Origin: Planctomycetota bacterium
GTDB taxonomy: Bacteria > Planctomycetota > UBA1135
Assembly (NCBI GenBank): GCA_021776795.1
Contig: JAJFFC010000025.1
Location: 1-39,085 of the forward strand
DNA: 39,085 bases
Direction of reading: 5' to 3'
The notes under the pieces were generated by a model. The model was not told the origin of the DNA. It did no database searches and saw nothing but the letters and a program-made list of their open reading frames with translations. Shown here piece by piece: positions 8,619-16,878 of the stretch (position 1 is the first letter of the stretch; every line of letters begins with the position of its first letter). A program made the translations under genes and the position numbers.

Positions 8619-10307
8619 ATGCGCGGCAACATCCCCTCTGGCAGCTGGTACCCCACATGGTTTATCGCCGTGCTGGGTATGTGCATGCTTGCCGCCAGCC
8701 CGACCACGGCGCAAAGCCTTGGACATGGACCTTTGCCGCCTCCCTCTGCCCCACCAGAGAACCCGCTCACTCCAGAGAAAGCTATTCTCGGCAAGGCGCT
8801 GTTTTGGGACGAACAACTCTCCAGCGACAACACCGTGGCCTGCGGCACTTGCCATCGCCCGCAATCCAGCTTTAGCGATCCGCGCGAGGCGCGCCACCCG
8901 GGCCCAGACTTGTTGCTGCATACGCCCGATGACCTGTTCACCTCGCCAGGCATCATCCGTTCCGACGCCAACCATCTTTACCAACCCGATGCCGTGTTTG
9001 GCCTCGAGGTGCAAAAGACTCGCCGCCGCGCACCCGACATCTTCGGCGCCATGTATGCCCCGGAAGCTTTCTGGGATGGCCGCGCCACTTCGGAGTTCCG
9101 CGATCCCAAAACTGGCGCAGTAGTCATACCTATAGGCGGCGCCCTAGAAAGCCAAGTCGTCGGCCCGCCGCTGAGTACCGCGGAAATGGCGCATGAAGCC
9201 CGCGATTGGGATGACATCACCGCCAAGCTGGTGACGGCCAAACCGCTGGCCTTAGCAAGTAACCTCACCCCCGATTTGCAGGCTACGCTGCAGACCCACC
9301 CGGATTACCCAGCGTTATTCCAACAAGCGTTTGGCACACCAGATATCACCGCAGTGCGCGTGGCCTTTGCGATTGCGAGTTACGAACGCACGTTAATCCC
9401 GGAACGCACGCCATACTTCCGTTGGCTGGCTGGGCAAACGCAAGCCATGACCCCAGACCAAATCGAAGGGCACGACCAGTTCTTCAATCTCGCCAACTGC
9501 GCGACTTGCCATCAACCGCCGGTGTTTACGGTGCATGAGTACTCCAACATTGGCTTACGCCCATGGCAAGATGACCCCGGTCGCATGGACATTACCGGAC
9601 TGAACAGTGACCGCGGGAAGTTCAAGATTCCTTCGCTGTTGAATGCCGGCCTACGCCCGCGCTTTTTCCATACCGGCGAAGAGAACACGCTATGGCCGGG
9701 TGGCGTCGGTCAGGTCTACATGGATGGTGGCGGGCCAAATTTCGACAACCGCGATCCGCTGCTGTTGGATTTAAACCAAGTGCCCGGCGTCGACATGGCC
9801 AAGATTATGGACTTTGTCGGCAATGCCCTCACGGATCCGCGCGTGCGCGATGGCCTTCCTCCTTTTGACCGGCCGACCTTACGCTCGGAGCGACTCGAGC
9901 AAGCCGGTGGCAACCTTTATGGCTTCGGCACCCCAGCGCTCGCAGGGGCCGACGCACCGCGTATTTTGGCTGCCGAACCGGCCTTCCCCGGCGCACACTT
10001 GTTCCGCATCGGCATCGTTGGCGGCGCCGCCGGTACGCAGGCACGCCTGCTCCTCGGGGCAACCCGCTTGTCCGGCCAAGTCCATCGCGGCGTGGCCATG
10101 TTCGTCCGCCCCTACCCGCAAAAGATTGTTTCCACCACCCTGGAAGACGATGGCCAAGGCGGCGGTTATGGCACGGTTTTTTTACCAATCCCGAACCACC
10201 CCAACCTGATCGGGACTCAAGTGTTTGCCCAATGGTATGTAGATGATCTCACGGCAGTTCACGGAGCAGTGACCTCCGAGGGCGCCGTGCTGCGCATCGA
10301 GGGCTGA
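8619..10307 (+). CDS. Exported di-haem cytochrome c peroxidase/MauG-family protein, copy 1
   Basis: This 562-residue protein has a signal peptide (residues 1-32, TWFIAVLGMCMLAASPTTAQ) and two c-type haem sites, CGTCH at 75-79 and CATCH at 294-298. This is the layout of bacterial di-haem peroxidases and MauG, which reduce peroxide or oxidise protein targets in the periplasm. Family landmarks include TPEKAILGKALFWDEQLSSD, FWDGRA, GGALESQVVGPPLS, YERTLIP and DRGKFKIPSLLNAGLRPRFFH. Residues about 455-562 are an added beta-rich module (PIPNHPNLIGTQVFAQW), making the protein longer than simple peroxidases. ATG at 8619 is chosen because it begins the signal peptide. It is followed 70 bp later by a close paralogue. 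The electron donor and substrate are unknown. Confidence 0.9.
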   Translation: MRGNIPSGSWYPTWFIAVLGMCMLAASPTTAQSLGHGPLPPPSAPPENPLTPEKAILGKALFWDEQLSSDNTVACGTCHRPQSSFSDPREARHPGPDLLLHTPDDLFTSPGIIRSDANHLYQPDAVFGLEVQKTRRRAPDIFGAMYAPEAFWDGRATSEFRDPKTGAVVIPIGGALESQVVGPPLSTAEMAHEARDWDDITAKLVTAKPLALASNLTPDLQATLQTHPDYPALFQQAFGTPDITAVRVAFAIASYERTLIPERTPYFRWLAGQTQAMTPDQIEGHDQFFNLANCATCHQPPVFTVHEYSNIGLRPWQDDPGRMDITGLNSDRGKFKIPSLLNAGLRPRFFHTGEENTLWPGGVGQVYMDGGGPNFDNRDPLLLDLNQVPGVDMAKIMDFVGNALTDPRVRDGLPPFDRPTLRSERLEQAGGNLYGFGTPALAGADAPRILAAEPAFPGAHLFRIGIVGGAAGTQARLLLGATRLSGQVHRGVAMFVRPYPQKIVSTTLEDDGQGGGYGTVFLPIPNHPNLIGTQVFAQWYVDDLTAVHGAVTSEGAVLRIEG

Positions 10308-10377
10308 GATTCCTCACGGAATTGTAAGGAACCACAGCCGCGAAACGGTGTTCTGCAAAAGTCCCCAGTCCTTTCGC

Positions 10378-12051
10378 ATGAACATTTCCAGAACCCTTCT
10401 TCTTCTCAGTGTGGCTGCTCTGACCACGCTATGTAGCGCCTCGACCCTCGCCGCACAGGGAGGCGGCCTCCTGCCTCCGCCCGAGCCCTTGGCCAACCCG
10501 ACCACGCCGGAGAAAACCGTCCTCGGCAAAATGCTGTTCTGGGAGGAGCAGCTTTCGAGCGATGACACGGTGGCATGCGGCACCTGCCATCGCCCTGCCA
10601 ATGGCTTCAGCGATCCGCGCATGGCAACGCACCCAGGCCCCGACGGCGTCTTCGCCACCCCTGATGACCGCTTTGCCTCGCCCGGCGTTCTTTCGTCCGC
10701 TCCCGATGGCAGCTACCAGGAAGATGCCAACTTTGGCTTTGCCCCGCAGGTCACCGACCGCCGCACGCCTGGCATCACCGCAGCGCTGTATGCCCGGGAG
10801 GCCTTCTGGGATGGCCGCGCCACGAATACCTTCACCAATCCGGAAACGGGTTTGGTCAGTATTTTCACTGGCGGTGCCCTGGAAAGCCAAGTCGTTGGCC
10901 CGCCCTTGAGTGACGTAGAAATGGCGCATCAAGGGCGCGATTGGAATGCGGTGACGACCAAGTTAGCTGCAGTCGAGCCGATGGTTTTGGCCACCGACCT
11001 CACCCCGGACATGGTCGCGGCACTTGCCGTCGATAGCACCTACCCGGAACTGTTCGAAAACGCCTTTGGCTCGACCGATATCACGGCTGAGCGCATTGCC
11101 TTTGCGATTGCCGCTTATGAGCGCACCTTGATTGCCGATGACACCCCTTGGGATCGCTACATCGCGGGCGACCTCAACGCCATGACGCCGCAACAAATCA
11201 ATGGCTGGAACCAATTCAATGGCGTCGGCCGCTGCAACCTATGCCATACCCCGCCGGTGTTCAGTGACAATCAGTTCCACAATCTAGGTTTGCGCCCCAC
11301 CACCGAAGACAACGGCCGCCAAGGCGTCACCGGTCTTTTCGCAGATCGCGGCAAGTTCAAAACGCCGTCGCTGCGCAACGTTGGTTTGCGCAATCGTTTC
11401 TTCCACAACGGTGAGCGCAACTCGCTCGACAACGGCCCCGCTCCGGGTGGCGTCGATGAGATTTATGTCAACGGTGGCGGCCCCTTCCCCGACAACCGTG
11501 ATCCACTGCTCCTGCCGTTAGGCGGCGTTCCTGGAGTGAGCATTCCTGACATTTTCAACTTTGTCGCGAACGGCCTCACCGACCCGCGCGTCGCCGCCGA
11601 GCTTCCCCCGTTCGACCGCCCGACTTTGTGGAGCGAGAGCAACCCAAGTAGCGCGACCTTGTTTGGCATCGGAACCGCGACTTCGAACGGCCTAGTCCCG
11701 GTTGCGATTACCCACACCCCCGCCACCGTGGGCAGCAGCTCCTTCAAGGTGGGCGTGATGGACGGCCCAAGTTCAGCCACCTTTGGCTATCTCGCGGTCG
11801 CCCAAACCCGCGGCAGCGGCCAAGTGCTGCGCGGAATTGCCATTCAGGTGGCCCTTCCAGCAGCCGCTCTCCGCACCTTCCCCATGCAGCTAGGCACGGA
11901 TGGGCGTACCTATGGCACCGCTCAGTTCCAGCTCCCGGCGATTCCTGCCCTGTCCGGTTCTGAGCTGGTGGTGCAGATTATTTTGCCCGATACCGCCTCT
12001 GCAGGCGGTTTTGGAGGCGCCACCCGTGGTTTGAGCTATCAAATACCCTAG
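10378..12051 (+). CDS. Exported di-haem cytochrome c peroxidase/MauG-family protein, copy 2
   Basis: This 557-residue paralogue of its neighbours has a signal peptide (residues 1-26) and haem sites CGTCH (67-71) and CNLCH (286-290). It shares long identical stretches with copy 1 (SSD-TVACGTCHRP, FWDGRAT, GGALESQVVGPPLS) and with copy 3 (LNAMTP-Q-NGWNQFNG). The C-terminal 105 residues are the beta-rich module (VGSSSFKVGVMDGP through the end), here with LPAIPALSGSELVVQI in place of IPNxPxLIG. ATG at 10378 is chosen; an in-frame GTG at 10348 would add ten residues before the signal peptide. No terminator was seen between the peroxidase genes, so co-transcription is likely. Confidence 0.9.
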   Translation: MNISRTLLLLSVAALTTLCSASTLAAQGGGLLPPPEPLANPTTPEKTVLGKMLFWEEQLSSDDTVACGTCHRPANGFSDPRMATHPGPDGVFATPDDRFASPGVLSSAPDGSYQEDANFGFAPQVTDRRTPGITAALYAREAFWDGRATNTFTNPETGLVSIFTGGALESQVVGPPLSDVEMAHQGRDWNAVTTKLAAVEPMVLATDLTPDMVAALAVDSTYPELFENAFGSTDITAERIAFAIAAYERTLIADDTPWDRYIAGDLNAMTPQQINGWNQFNGVGRCNLCHTPPVFSDNQFHNLGLRPTTEDNGRQGVTGLFADRGKFKTPSLRNVGLRNRFFHNGERNSLDNGPAPGGVDEIYVNGGGPFPDNRDPLLLPLGGVPGVSIPDIFNFVANGLTDPRVAAELPPFDRPTLWSESNPSSATLFGIGTATSNGLVPVAITHTPATVGSSSFKVGVMDGPSSATFGYLAVAQTRGSGQVLRGIAIQVALPAAALRTFPMQLGTDGRTYGTAQFQLPAIPALSGSELVVQIILPDTASAGGFGGATRGLSYQIP

Positions 12052-12145
12052 ATAGGTCCATAAAGACGGGAACGAAACGGTTCTTGGGGTAGTCTAAGGG
12101 GTAGAAAGTCCCATTCGGCTACCCTACTCGTTTGGACCCTCGCTT

Positions 12146-13795
12146 ATGCGCCGCCCCCTCCTCTGCTTCGCTCTGGCCCTAGCCGCCACACTGCTGTCCG
12201 CGCCAGCTCAGGCTCAGTACACCAGCCTGATGCCACCGCCCGAGCCGCCCGAGAACCTGACCACACCTGAGAAGGTGGTTCTCGGCAAGATTCTGTTCTA
12301 TGAAGAGCAACTCGCTTCCGACAACACCGTCGCTTGCGGCACCTGCCACATCCCCGGCCGCAGCTTCACCGATGATCGCCCCGCACAGGACATCGGCAAA
12401 GATGGCATTCCGGACACGCTCGATGATGTCTTTGGCTCTTTGGGCATCAGCAATTTTGACGGCAATGAAGACTTCGACCCCGTCGATGATTTCATTCTGA
12501 AGCCGCAGATTACGCACCGCCGCACCAACGACATCTTTGGTGCGCTCTACGCCGATCGTATTTTCTGGGATGGCCGCGCCGGCGATGAATTTATTGACCC
12601 GGAAACCGGTCTAGTCAGCATTCCTGTTGGTGGCGCCTTGGAGACACAAGCGCTTGCCCCACTGCTCTCGATTGTCGAACAGGGACACCGCTTCCGCACT
12701 TGGGATAGCATCCGCACCAAACTGCAAAACGCGGAGCCGCTGCGGCTCGCGAGCGACCTCACGCCAGACATTGTCGCAGCCTTGGCCATTGACCCAACCT
12801 ATCCCGATCTGTTTGAAAACGCCTTCGGCACCACCGACATCAATGCCGAGCGCATTGCTTATTCGTTGGCCGCCTATCAGCGTACTTTGGTCCCTGACCA
12901 AACGCCGTGGGATGATTACATCAATGGCAATTTAAATGCGATGACGCCGGAGCAAGTCAATGGCTGGAACCAGTTCAATGGCATCGCCAACTGCTTTAAG
13001 TGCCACACGCCACCGTTGTTTTCAGACAACGACTTCCACAACAACGGCTTCCGCCCGTGGACGATCGACTCCGGACTGATGGAGACCACCGGTCTGAACT
13101 CAGACCGCGGCAAATGGAAGACCCCATCCCTGCGCAACGCTGGCTTGCGGAAACGTTTCTTCCACAACGGTGCTTTTGAGAATATGTTCCCCGCCGGTGT
13201 GAGCAATATTTACTGGGGTGGTGGCGGCACCTTCGATGACAATCTCGACCCGCTCCTCGTACCGTTGAGCAATATTCCGGGCATCAACCGTGAGCACATC
13301 TTTGAGTTTGTCGAGAATGCTCTCACTGACCAGCGTGTGAAGAATGAACTTCCGCCCTTCGACCGTCCAACCTTGTTGTTCGAGGAGCGCCCTTTCGGCC
13401 ACAATCTTTACGGGCAACCAACGGTTGGCCAGCAAGGCATGACTCCGCTGATGGCAGCGCAGGCTCCGGCCATGGTGGGCACCACCCAGGAACTCAAGAT
13501 TGGTGTGGCTCGCGTCCCTGCAGGTTCAACCGTACATCTCTTTGGCAGTACCATTCGCGGCTTCGGCCAGATGCGCGGCGGAGCTGCCATGTACGTGAAG
13601 TTCCCGCTAATCATTCACGAGATTGCGACTGCGGGTGGTGTCGGTATGCGTGGCTTCGCTACGGTCAAGCTGGACATCCCGAACAACCTCAACTTGATTG
13701 GGCGCAAGCTTTATCTGCAGTGGGTTGTCGAAGATGCTGGTGCTCCAACTGGAACCTCGGCCACGCGCGGCGCGGAAATCGAAATTCTCCAGTAG
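12146..13795 (+). CDS. Exported di-haem cytochrome c peroxidase/MauG-family protein, copy 3
   Basis: This is the third tandem copy, 549 residues, with a signal peptide (1-23, ending APAQAQ) and haem sites CGTCH (64-68) and CFKCH (283-287). It keeps TPEKVVLGKILFYEEQLASD, FWDGRAGDEF and DRGKWKTPSLRNAGLRKRFFH. It is the most divergent at the motif that reads ESQVVGPPLS in the others (ETQALAPLLS here). The C-terminal module is present (DIPNNLNLIGRKLYLQW). A 94-bp gap precedes it. Its TAG stop is followed at once by a GTG that may start the acetyltransferase gene. Differences in the second haem motif and the central loop suggest that the three copies have diverged in redox partner or substrate. 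Confidence 0.9.
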   Translation: MRRPLLCFALALAATLLSAPAQAQYTSLMPPPEPPENLTTPEKVVLGKILFYEEQLASDNTVACGTCHIPGRSFTDDRPAQDIGKDGIPDTLDDVFGSLGISNFDGNEDFDPVDDFILKPQITHRRTNDIFGALYADRIFWDGRAGDEFIDPETGLVSIPVGGALETQALAPLLSIVEQGHRFRTWDSIRTKLQNAEPLRLASDLTPDIVAALAIDPTYPDLFENAFGTTDINAERIAYSLAAYQRTLVPDQTPWDDYINGNLNAMTPEQVNGWNQFNGIANCFKCHTPPLFSDNDFHNNGFRPWTIDSGLMETTGLNSDRGKWKTPSLRNAGLRKRFFHNGAFENMFPAGVSNIYWGGGGTFDDNLDPLLVPLSNIPGINREHIFEFVENALTDQRVKNELPPFDRPTLLFEERPFGHNLYGQPTVGQQGMTPLMAAQAPAMVGTTQELKIGVARVPAGSTVHLFGSTIRGFGQMRGGAAMYVKFPLIIHEIATAGGVGMRGFATVKLDIPNNLNLIGRKLYLQWVVEDAGAPTGTSATRGAEIEILQ

Positions 13796-14380
13796 GTGAC
13801 TCACCCGGTGCATGAGCGGCTTCGCTTGCGCCCTCTATTCGCAGAGGATGCGGCGGGAGTACTCGCGATTTATGCACCGATCGTGACCGACACCGTCATT
13901 TCCTTCGAGGAAGCGGTGCCCTCGCTCGCAGAGATGGAGCGACGCATTCGCACTGGGCGTGAGCGCTTCCCTTGGCTGGCTGCGGTGGATGCCGAAGATC
14001 GCATGCTTGGCTATGCCTATGCCTGCCCATGGCGCACGCGTCCGGCTTATGACTGGACCTGCGAAGCTTCGGTGTATGTGGCCGCATCGGCGCAACGGCA
14101 AGGCGTTGCCCGAGCTCTGTATGACCACTTACTCAGCATTTTGCTGGAGTGCGGCTTTGTCGATGTTTATGCGGGCATCACCTTGCCGAATGAAGCCAGT
14201 GTGCAATTTCACGAGTCCTGCGGCTTCACGCCCGTTGCCCGCTTTGCTCAATGCGGCTACAAGTTTGGCGTTTGGAGCGATGTCGGTTTTTGGCAGCTCC
14301 CCTTGGCGCCGCGCGACCCCCTGCCACCTAGACCGTGCATTTCGCGATCCAGTATTTATCTAGGAAAATCAGAATCGTGA
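13796..14380 (+). CDS. GNAT N-acetyltransferase, phosphinothricin acetyltransferase-like
   Basis: This 194-residue protein fits the PAT/Bar branch of the GNAT superfamily: LRPLFAEDAAGVLAIYAPIV near the start, the WRTRPAYDWTCEASVYV segment, the acetyl-CoA loop QRQGVARALYDHL, and the ending GFTPVARFAQCGYKFGVWSD. Such enzymes acetylate small amines or amino-acid analogues with acetyl-CoA. The start is uncertain: GTG at 13796, directly after the upstream stop, or GTG at 13808. The last 53 bases overlap the convergent TLC gene, and the final residues after DPLPPRP are probably an unconserved tail. The natural substrate cannot be told from sequence. Confidence 0.85.
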   Translation: MTHPVHERLRLRPLFAEDAAGVLAIYAPIVTDTVISFEEAVPSLAEMERRIRTGRERFPWLAAVDAEDRMLGYAYACPWRTRPAYDWTCEASVYVAASAQRQGVARALYDHLLSILLECGFVDVYAGITLPNEASVQFHESCGFTPVARFAQCGYKFGVWSDVGFWQLPLAPRDPLPPRPCISRSSIYLGKSES

Positions 14381-15017
14381 AGCCGACCGCGGCAATGCCA
14401 TAGGCTACGCCGAAACCTTCGGGCACTTCCCCCATCACGATCGGCCGCGCCGTGAGTGCGGCCAAGGCGATCCACAGAGGGCGGCGTTGCCACACTAAAA
14501 CGAGAAGGCGCGTGCGGGAAGCCCAAGCATGCAGCTTGTCGTCTTTTTTGTGTTGCGACCAGCCTGCCAAACCCGTGGACACCGGCATGAGCTCGGACAT
14601 CATGACGATTAGGCACAGCGAGTAGCCAACGTTGATCGACAAGGCATAACTAAAGGCGGCCAAGCCAACCGCATGGTGCAACACTAAATCCGCACGTGGG
14701 CGAATGTCGGAGCGAAGTCCCCACGCCATCCACAAGAAGTCGGAGACAAAGTGCCCGACGACTAGAAGAACGCCTTGCCACATCCACCAGTCCAGGCCGC
14801 CATTGGCCGGGTCTTGGTGCCACAGAAAGGCCTCGCGCCAGTGGCCCAACGACGTGAATAAGGCCGCAAAACCAATCAGGGTCAAGATCGATGCTGCCAC
14901 GCCGCGCGAAATTTTGAACGCCCTGTGGTAGTTCTTGGTGATGGCCCATTGAGCAATCACATGCAGGACGACAAAAAAGCCCGTGTACAGCAGGAGGGGG
15001 GTCCACATGGTTGGCAT
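14328..15017 (-). CDS. TLC-domain-like integral membrane protein
   Basis: This 229-residue protein has about seven hydrophobic segments. The motif LVLHHAVGLAAFSYAL and the following MMSELMPVSTGLAGW resemble the conserved His pair and acidic residue of TRAM/LAG1/CLN8 (TLC) proteins. In eukaryotes these act in lipid handling, including ceramide synthesis; bacterial members are uncharacterised. ATG at 15017 or 15008 could start translation. It converges on and overlaps the acetyltransferase gene by 53 bp, and diverges from the FG-GAP gene 42 bp away. The TLC assignment rests on motif recall and is moderate. Confidence 0.65.
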   Translation of the reverse strand: MPTMWTPLLLYTGFFVVLHVIAQWAITKNYHRAFKISRGVAASILTLIGFAALFTSLGHWREAFLWHQDPANGGLDWWMWQGVLLVVGHFVSDFLWMAWGLRSDIRPRADLVLHHAVGLAAFSYALSINVGYSLCLIVMMSELMPVSTGLAGWSQHKKDDKLHAWASRTRLLVLVWQRRPLWIALAALTARPIVMGEVPEGFGVAYGIAAVGFTILIFLDKYWIAKCTV

Positions 15018-15059
15018 GGCCAGATTAGCAGGACTACCAATTCCTGATAGGATAGTCTC

Positions 15060-16850
15060 ATGTCCCCCCGCTCGAAGGTTCTCACCCTTGCCTTCCTGAC
15101 CCTAAGCGGCTCTACCCTACCCATTACCGCCCAAGAGCCGGCGCCTGAGTCTGTCGACACCCTCATGCAGCGCGACCAAGCCGTCGCACCCGAGGTTGCT
15201 GACAATATGCAGCGCATTGATCCAGGTTTTGATGGCTGGCGTAGTGAAGTGTTGCATGATGCCGCCAAGCAAGGCTTCAAAGCCTTTTTTGCCTGGGCGG
15301 TGTACCAAGAGGAGTTTCCGGCTGATTCGATTGCCGCAGATTTTTCATGCCCGCCGCTGCGCCCTCAAAACCTCAGTCTGTTGTACGAAGATGGGCAGTT
15401 GAGCATTCGTCATGCTGAGCATCCGCATGGGCATCCACTCAACTTGAGTGAACAGGAAAACATGGTGTCCGGACTGCGTTCGGTATTGGCCGAACCAGTC
15501 GCGAGCAACACCTTCTTCAAGATCACCACGGTCCGCGTTGGCGAGAACCAGCAATTCGAAACCGACTTCATCTTTCATGGCGCGTCGGGCATGCGCTTTC
15601 CGGTGCAAGTCAATGTAGAGGGAACCGCAACTTGGCACATTGGCGCGACCGATGACGAGGTGAAGCTAGCGCAAATTCATCTCCATCAATACGAAGAGAT
15701 TTTGGCGACGCGCACCACCTTCGCCGACGTCTCCACCGGAGTGTTCCAAGGAGACAAGTTGTGGAATCTCCTAATGCTGCATGACACGCAGGACTTCACC
15801 AAACGCACCGACCGTGTCATCGGCCAGAGTTATATCGGCAGCCAGGGCGTTGCCGTGGGCGACATTGACAACGATGGCCTCGATGATGTCTTTGTGCCCA
15901 TGCCCGGTGGCTCACCAAATCGTCTCTACCGACATTTGGCGGATGGCACCGCGGAAGAGATTTCTGCGCATGCGCAGGTGGACTGGGTAGACAACACCCG
16001 TGCCGCATTATTCATCGATGTTGACAACGATGGCGATCAAGATTTAGTGATTAGCGTAGGCGCCAATCTCGTGATTGGCTACAACGACGGCAGCGGCGTG
16101 TTCTCCGAGCGCGTGCCACTTCGCAAGTTGGATGAGCCACATATTTATTCCCTGAGCGCTGCGGACTACGACCAGGATGGCGACTTGGACCTATATGCCT
16201 GTCGCTATGTCTCTGGTGGTTTGATTGGTGGCGCACCTGCCCCTTATCACGACGCCAACAATGGCGCCGACAACTTCCTGTGGCGCAATGAAGGCAATCG
16301 CGAATGGAAGGATGTCACTGCCGAGGTTGGATTGGACAAGGGCAACTCCAAGTTTAGTTTGGCCAGTGTTTGGGCTGACTTTGATCAAGACGGAGACTTA
16401 GACCTTTACGTCGCGAATGACTTTGGCCGCAATAATCTGTACATCAATGACGGCAAAGGTCATTTCCATGATGAAGCCGTGGAGCGCGGAGCAGATGACA
16501 TCGGTGCGGCCATGGGCGCCAGCGTTGCCGACGTCGACGGCGATGGCGACCAAGACATTTTGGTGACCAATATGTTCAGTTCAGCAGGCAGGCGTATCGC
16601 CACGCAAACGAATCGTTTCATGGAAGGGCGCGCGCAGGAAGTTCATCAAGATTACATCCGCCATGCCCGAGGCAACACCCTGCTGATCAATCAGGGCAAC
16701 GGACACTTCACTGATGCCACCGAGGAAGCCGGCATTGCCGTCGGCGGATGGGCTTGGGGCGCGCGCTTTGTCGACATCAACAACAATGGGCGGCCTGATA
16801 TTTATTCCCCCAACGGTTTCCTCACCAACCGCAAGACGAAGGACTTGTGA
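15060..16850 (+). CDS. FG-GAP/CRTAC1-type exported protein, 5' part ending at an in-frame TGA
   Basis: These 596 codons encode a signal peptide (1-24), an N-terminal domain with FSCPPLRPQNL near residue 96, and six FG-GAP calcium loops: DIDNDGLDD (about 268), DVDNDGDQD, DYDQDGDLD, DFDQDGDLD, DVDGDGDQD and DINNNGRPD. The frame then meets TGA at 16848 after KTKDL. The next codons in the same frame (SFFWRR) run without interruption into a seventh FG-GAP loop, an ASPIC/UnbV domain and a thioredoxin-like domain, which is the normal continuation of this protein type. The two parts therefore look like one gene of about 1036 codons with an internal TGA. It is read through, or recently inactivated, or a sequencing error. 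Confidence 0.85.
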   Translation: MSPRSKVLTLAFLTLSGSTLPITAQEPAPESVDTLMQRDQAVAPEVADNMQRIDPGFDGWRSEVLHDAAKQGFKAFFAWAVYQEEFPADSIAADFSCPPLRPQNLSLLYEDGQLSIRHAEHPHGHPLNLSEQENMVSGLRSVLAEPVASNTFFKITTVRVGENQQFETDFIFHGASGMRFPVQVNVEGTATWHIGATDDEVKLAQIHLHQYEEILATRTTFADVSTGVFQGDKLWNLLMLHDTQDFTKRTDRVIGQSYIGSQGVAVGDIDNDGLDDVFVPMPGGSPNRLYRHLADGTAEEISAHAQVDWVDNTRAALFIDVDNDGDQDLVISVGANLVIGYNDGSGVFSERVPLRKLDEPHIYSLSAADYDQDGDLDLYACRYVSGGLIGGAPAPYHDANNGADNFLWRNEGNREWKDVTAEVGLDKGNSKFSLASVWADFDQDGDLDLYVANDFGRNNLYINDGKGHFHDEAVERGADDIGAAMGASVADVDGDGDQDILVTNMFSSAGRRIATQTNRFMEGRAQEVHQDYIRHARGNTLLINQGNGHFTDATEEAGIAVGGWAWGARFVDINNNGRPDIYSPNGFLTNRKTKDL

Positions 16851-16878
16851 AGCTTTTTCTGGCGGCGCGTGACGTCGC
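16848..16878 (+). other. In-frame TGA followed by a GC hairpin (possible recoding site)
   Basis: The TGA at 16848-16850 is in the same frame as both flanking coding parts, so no frameshift is involved. Eleven bases downstream a 6-bp stem, GCGGCG (16862-16867) with CGTCGC (16873-16878, one G-T pair), encloses the loop CGTGA. A stem-loop at this distance with a G among the first loop bases is compatible with a loose bacterial SECIS layout, but GC-rich DNA gives such hairpins often by chance. No other SECIS hallmark could be verified. Confidence 0.4.

Noticed and set aside
16848..16850. TGA read as tryptophan by a changed genetic code
   Set aside because: TGA ends several intact genes here (recQ, pgpA, peroxidase copy 1), so it is a normal stop in this genome.
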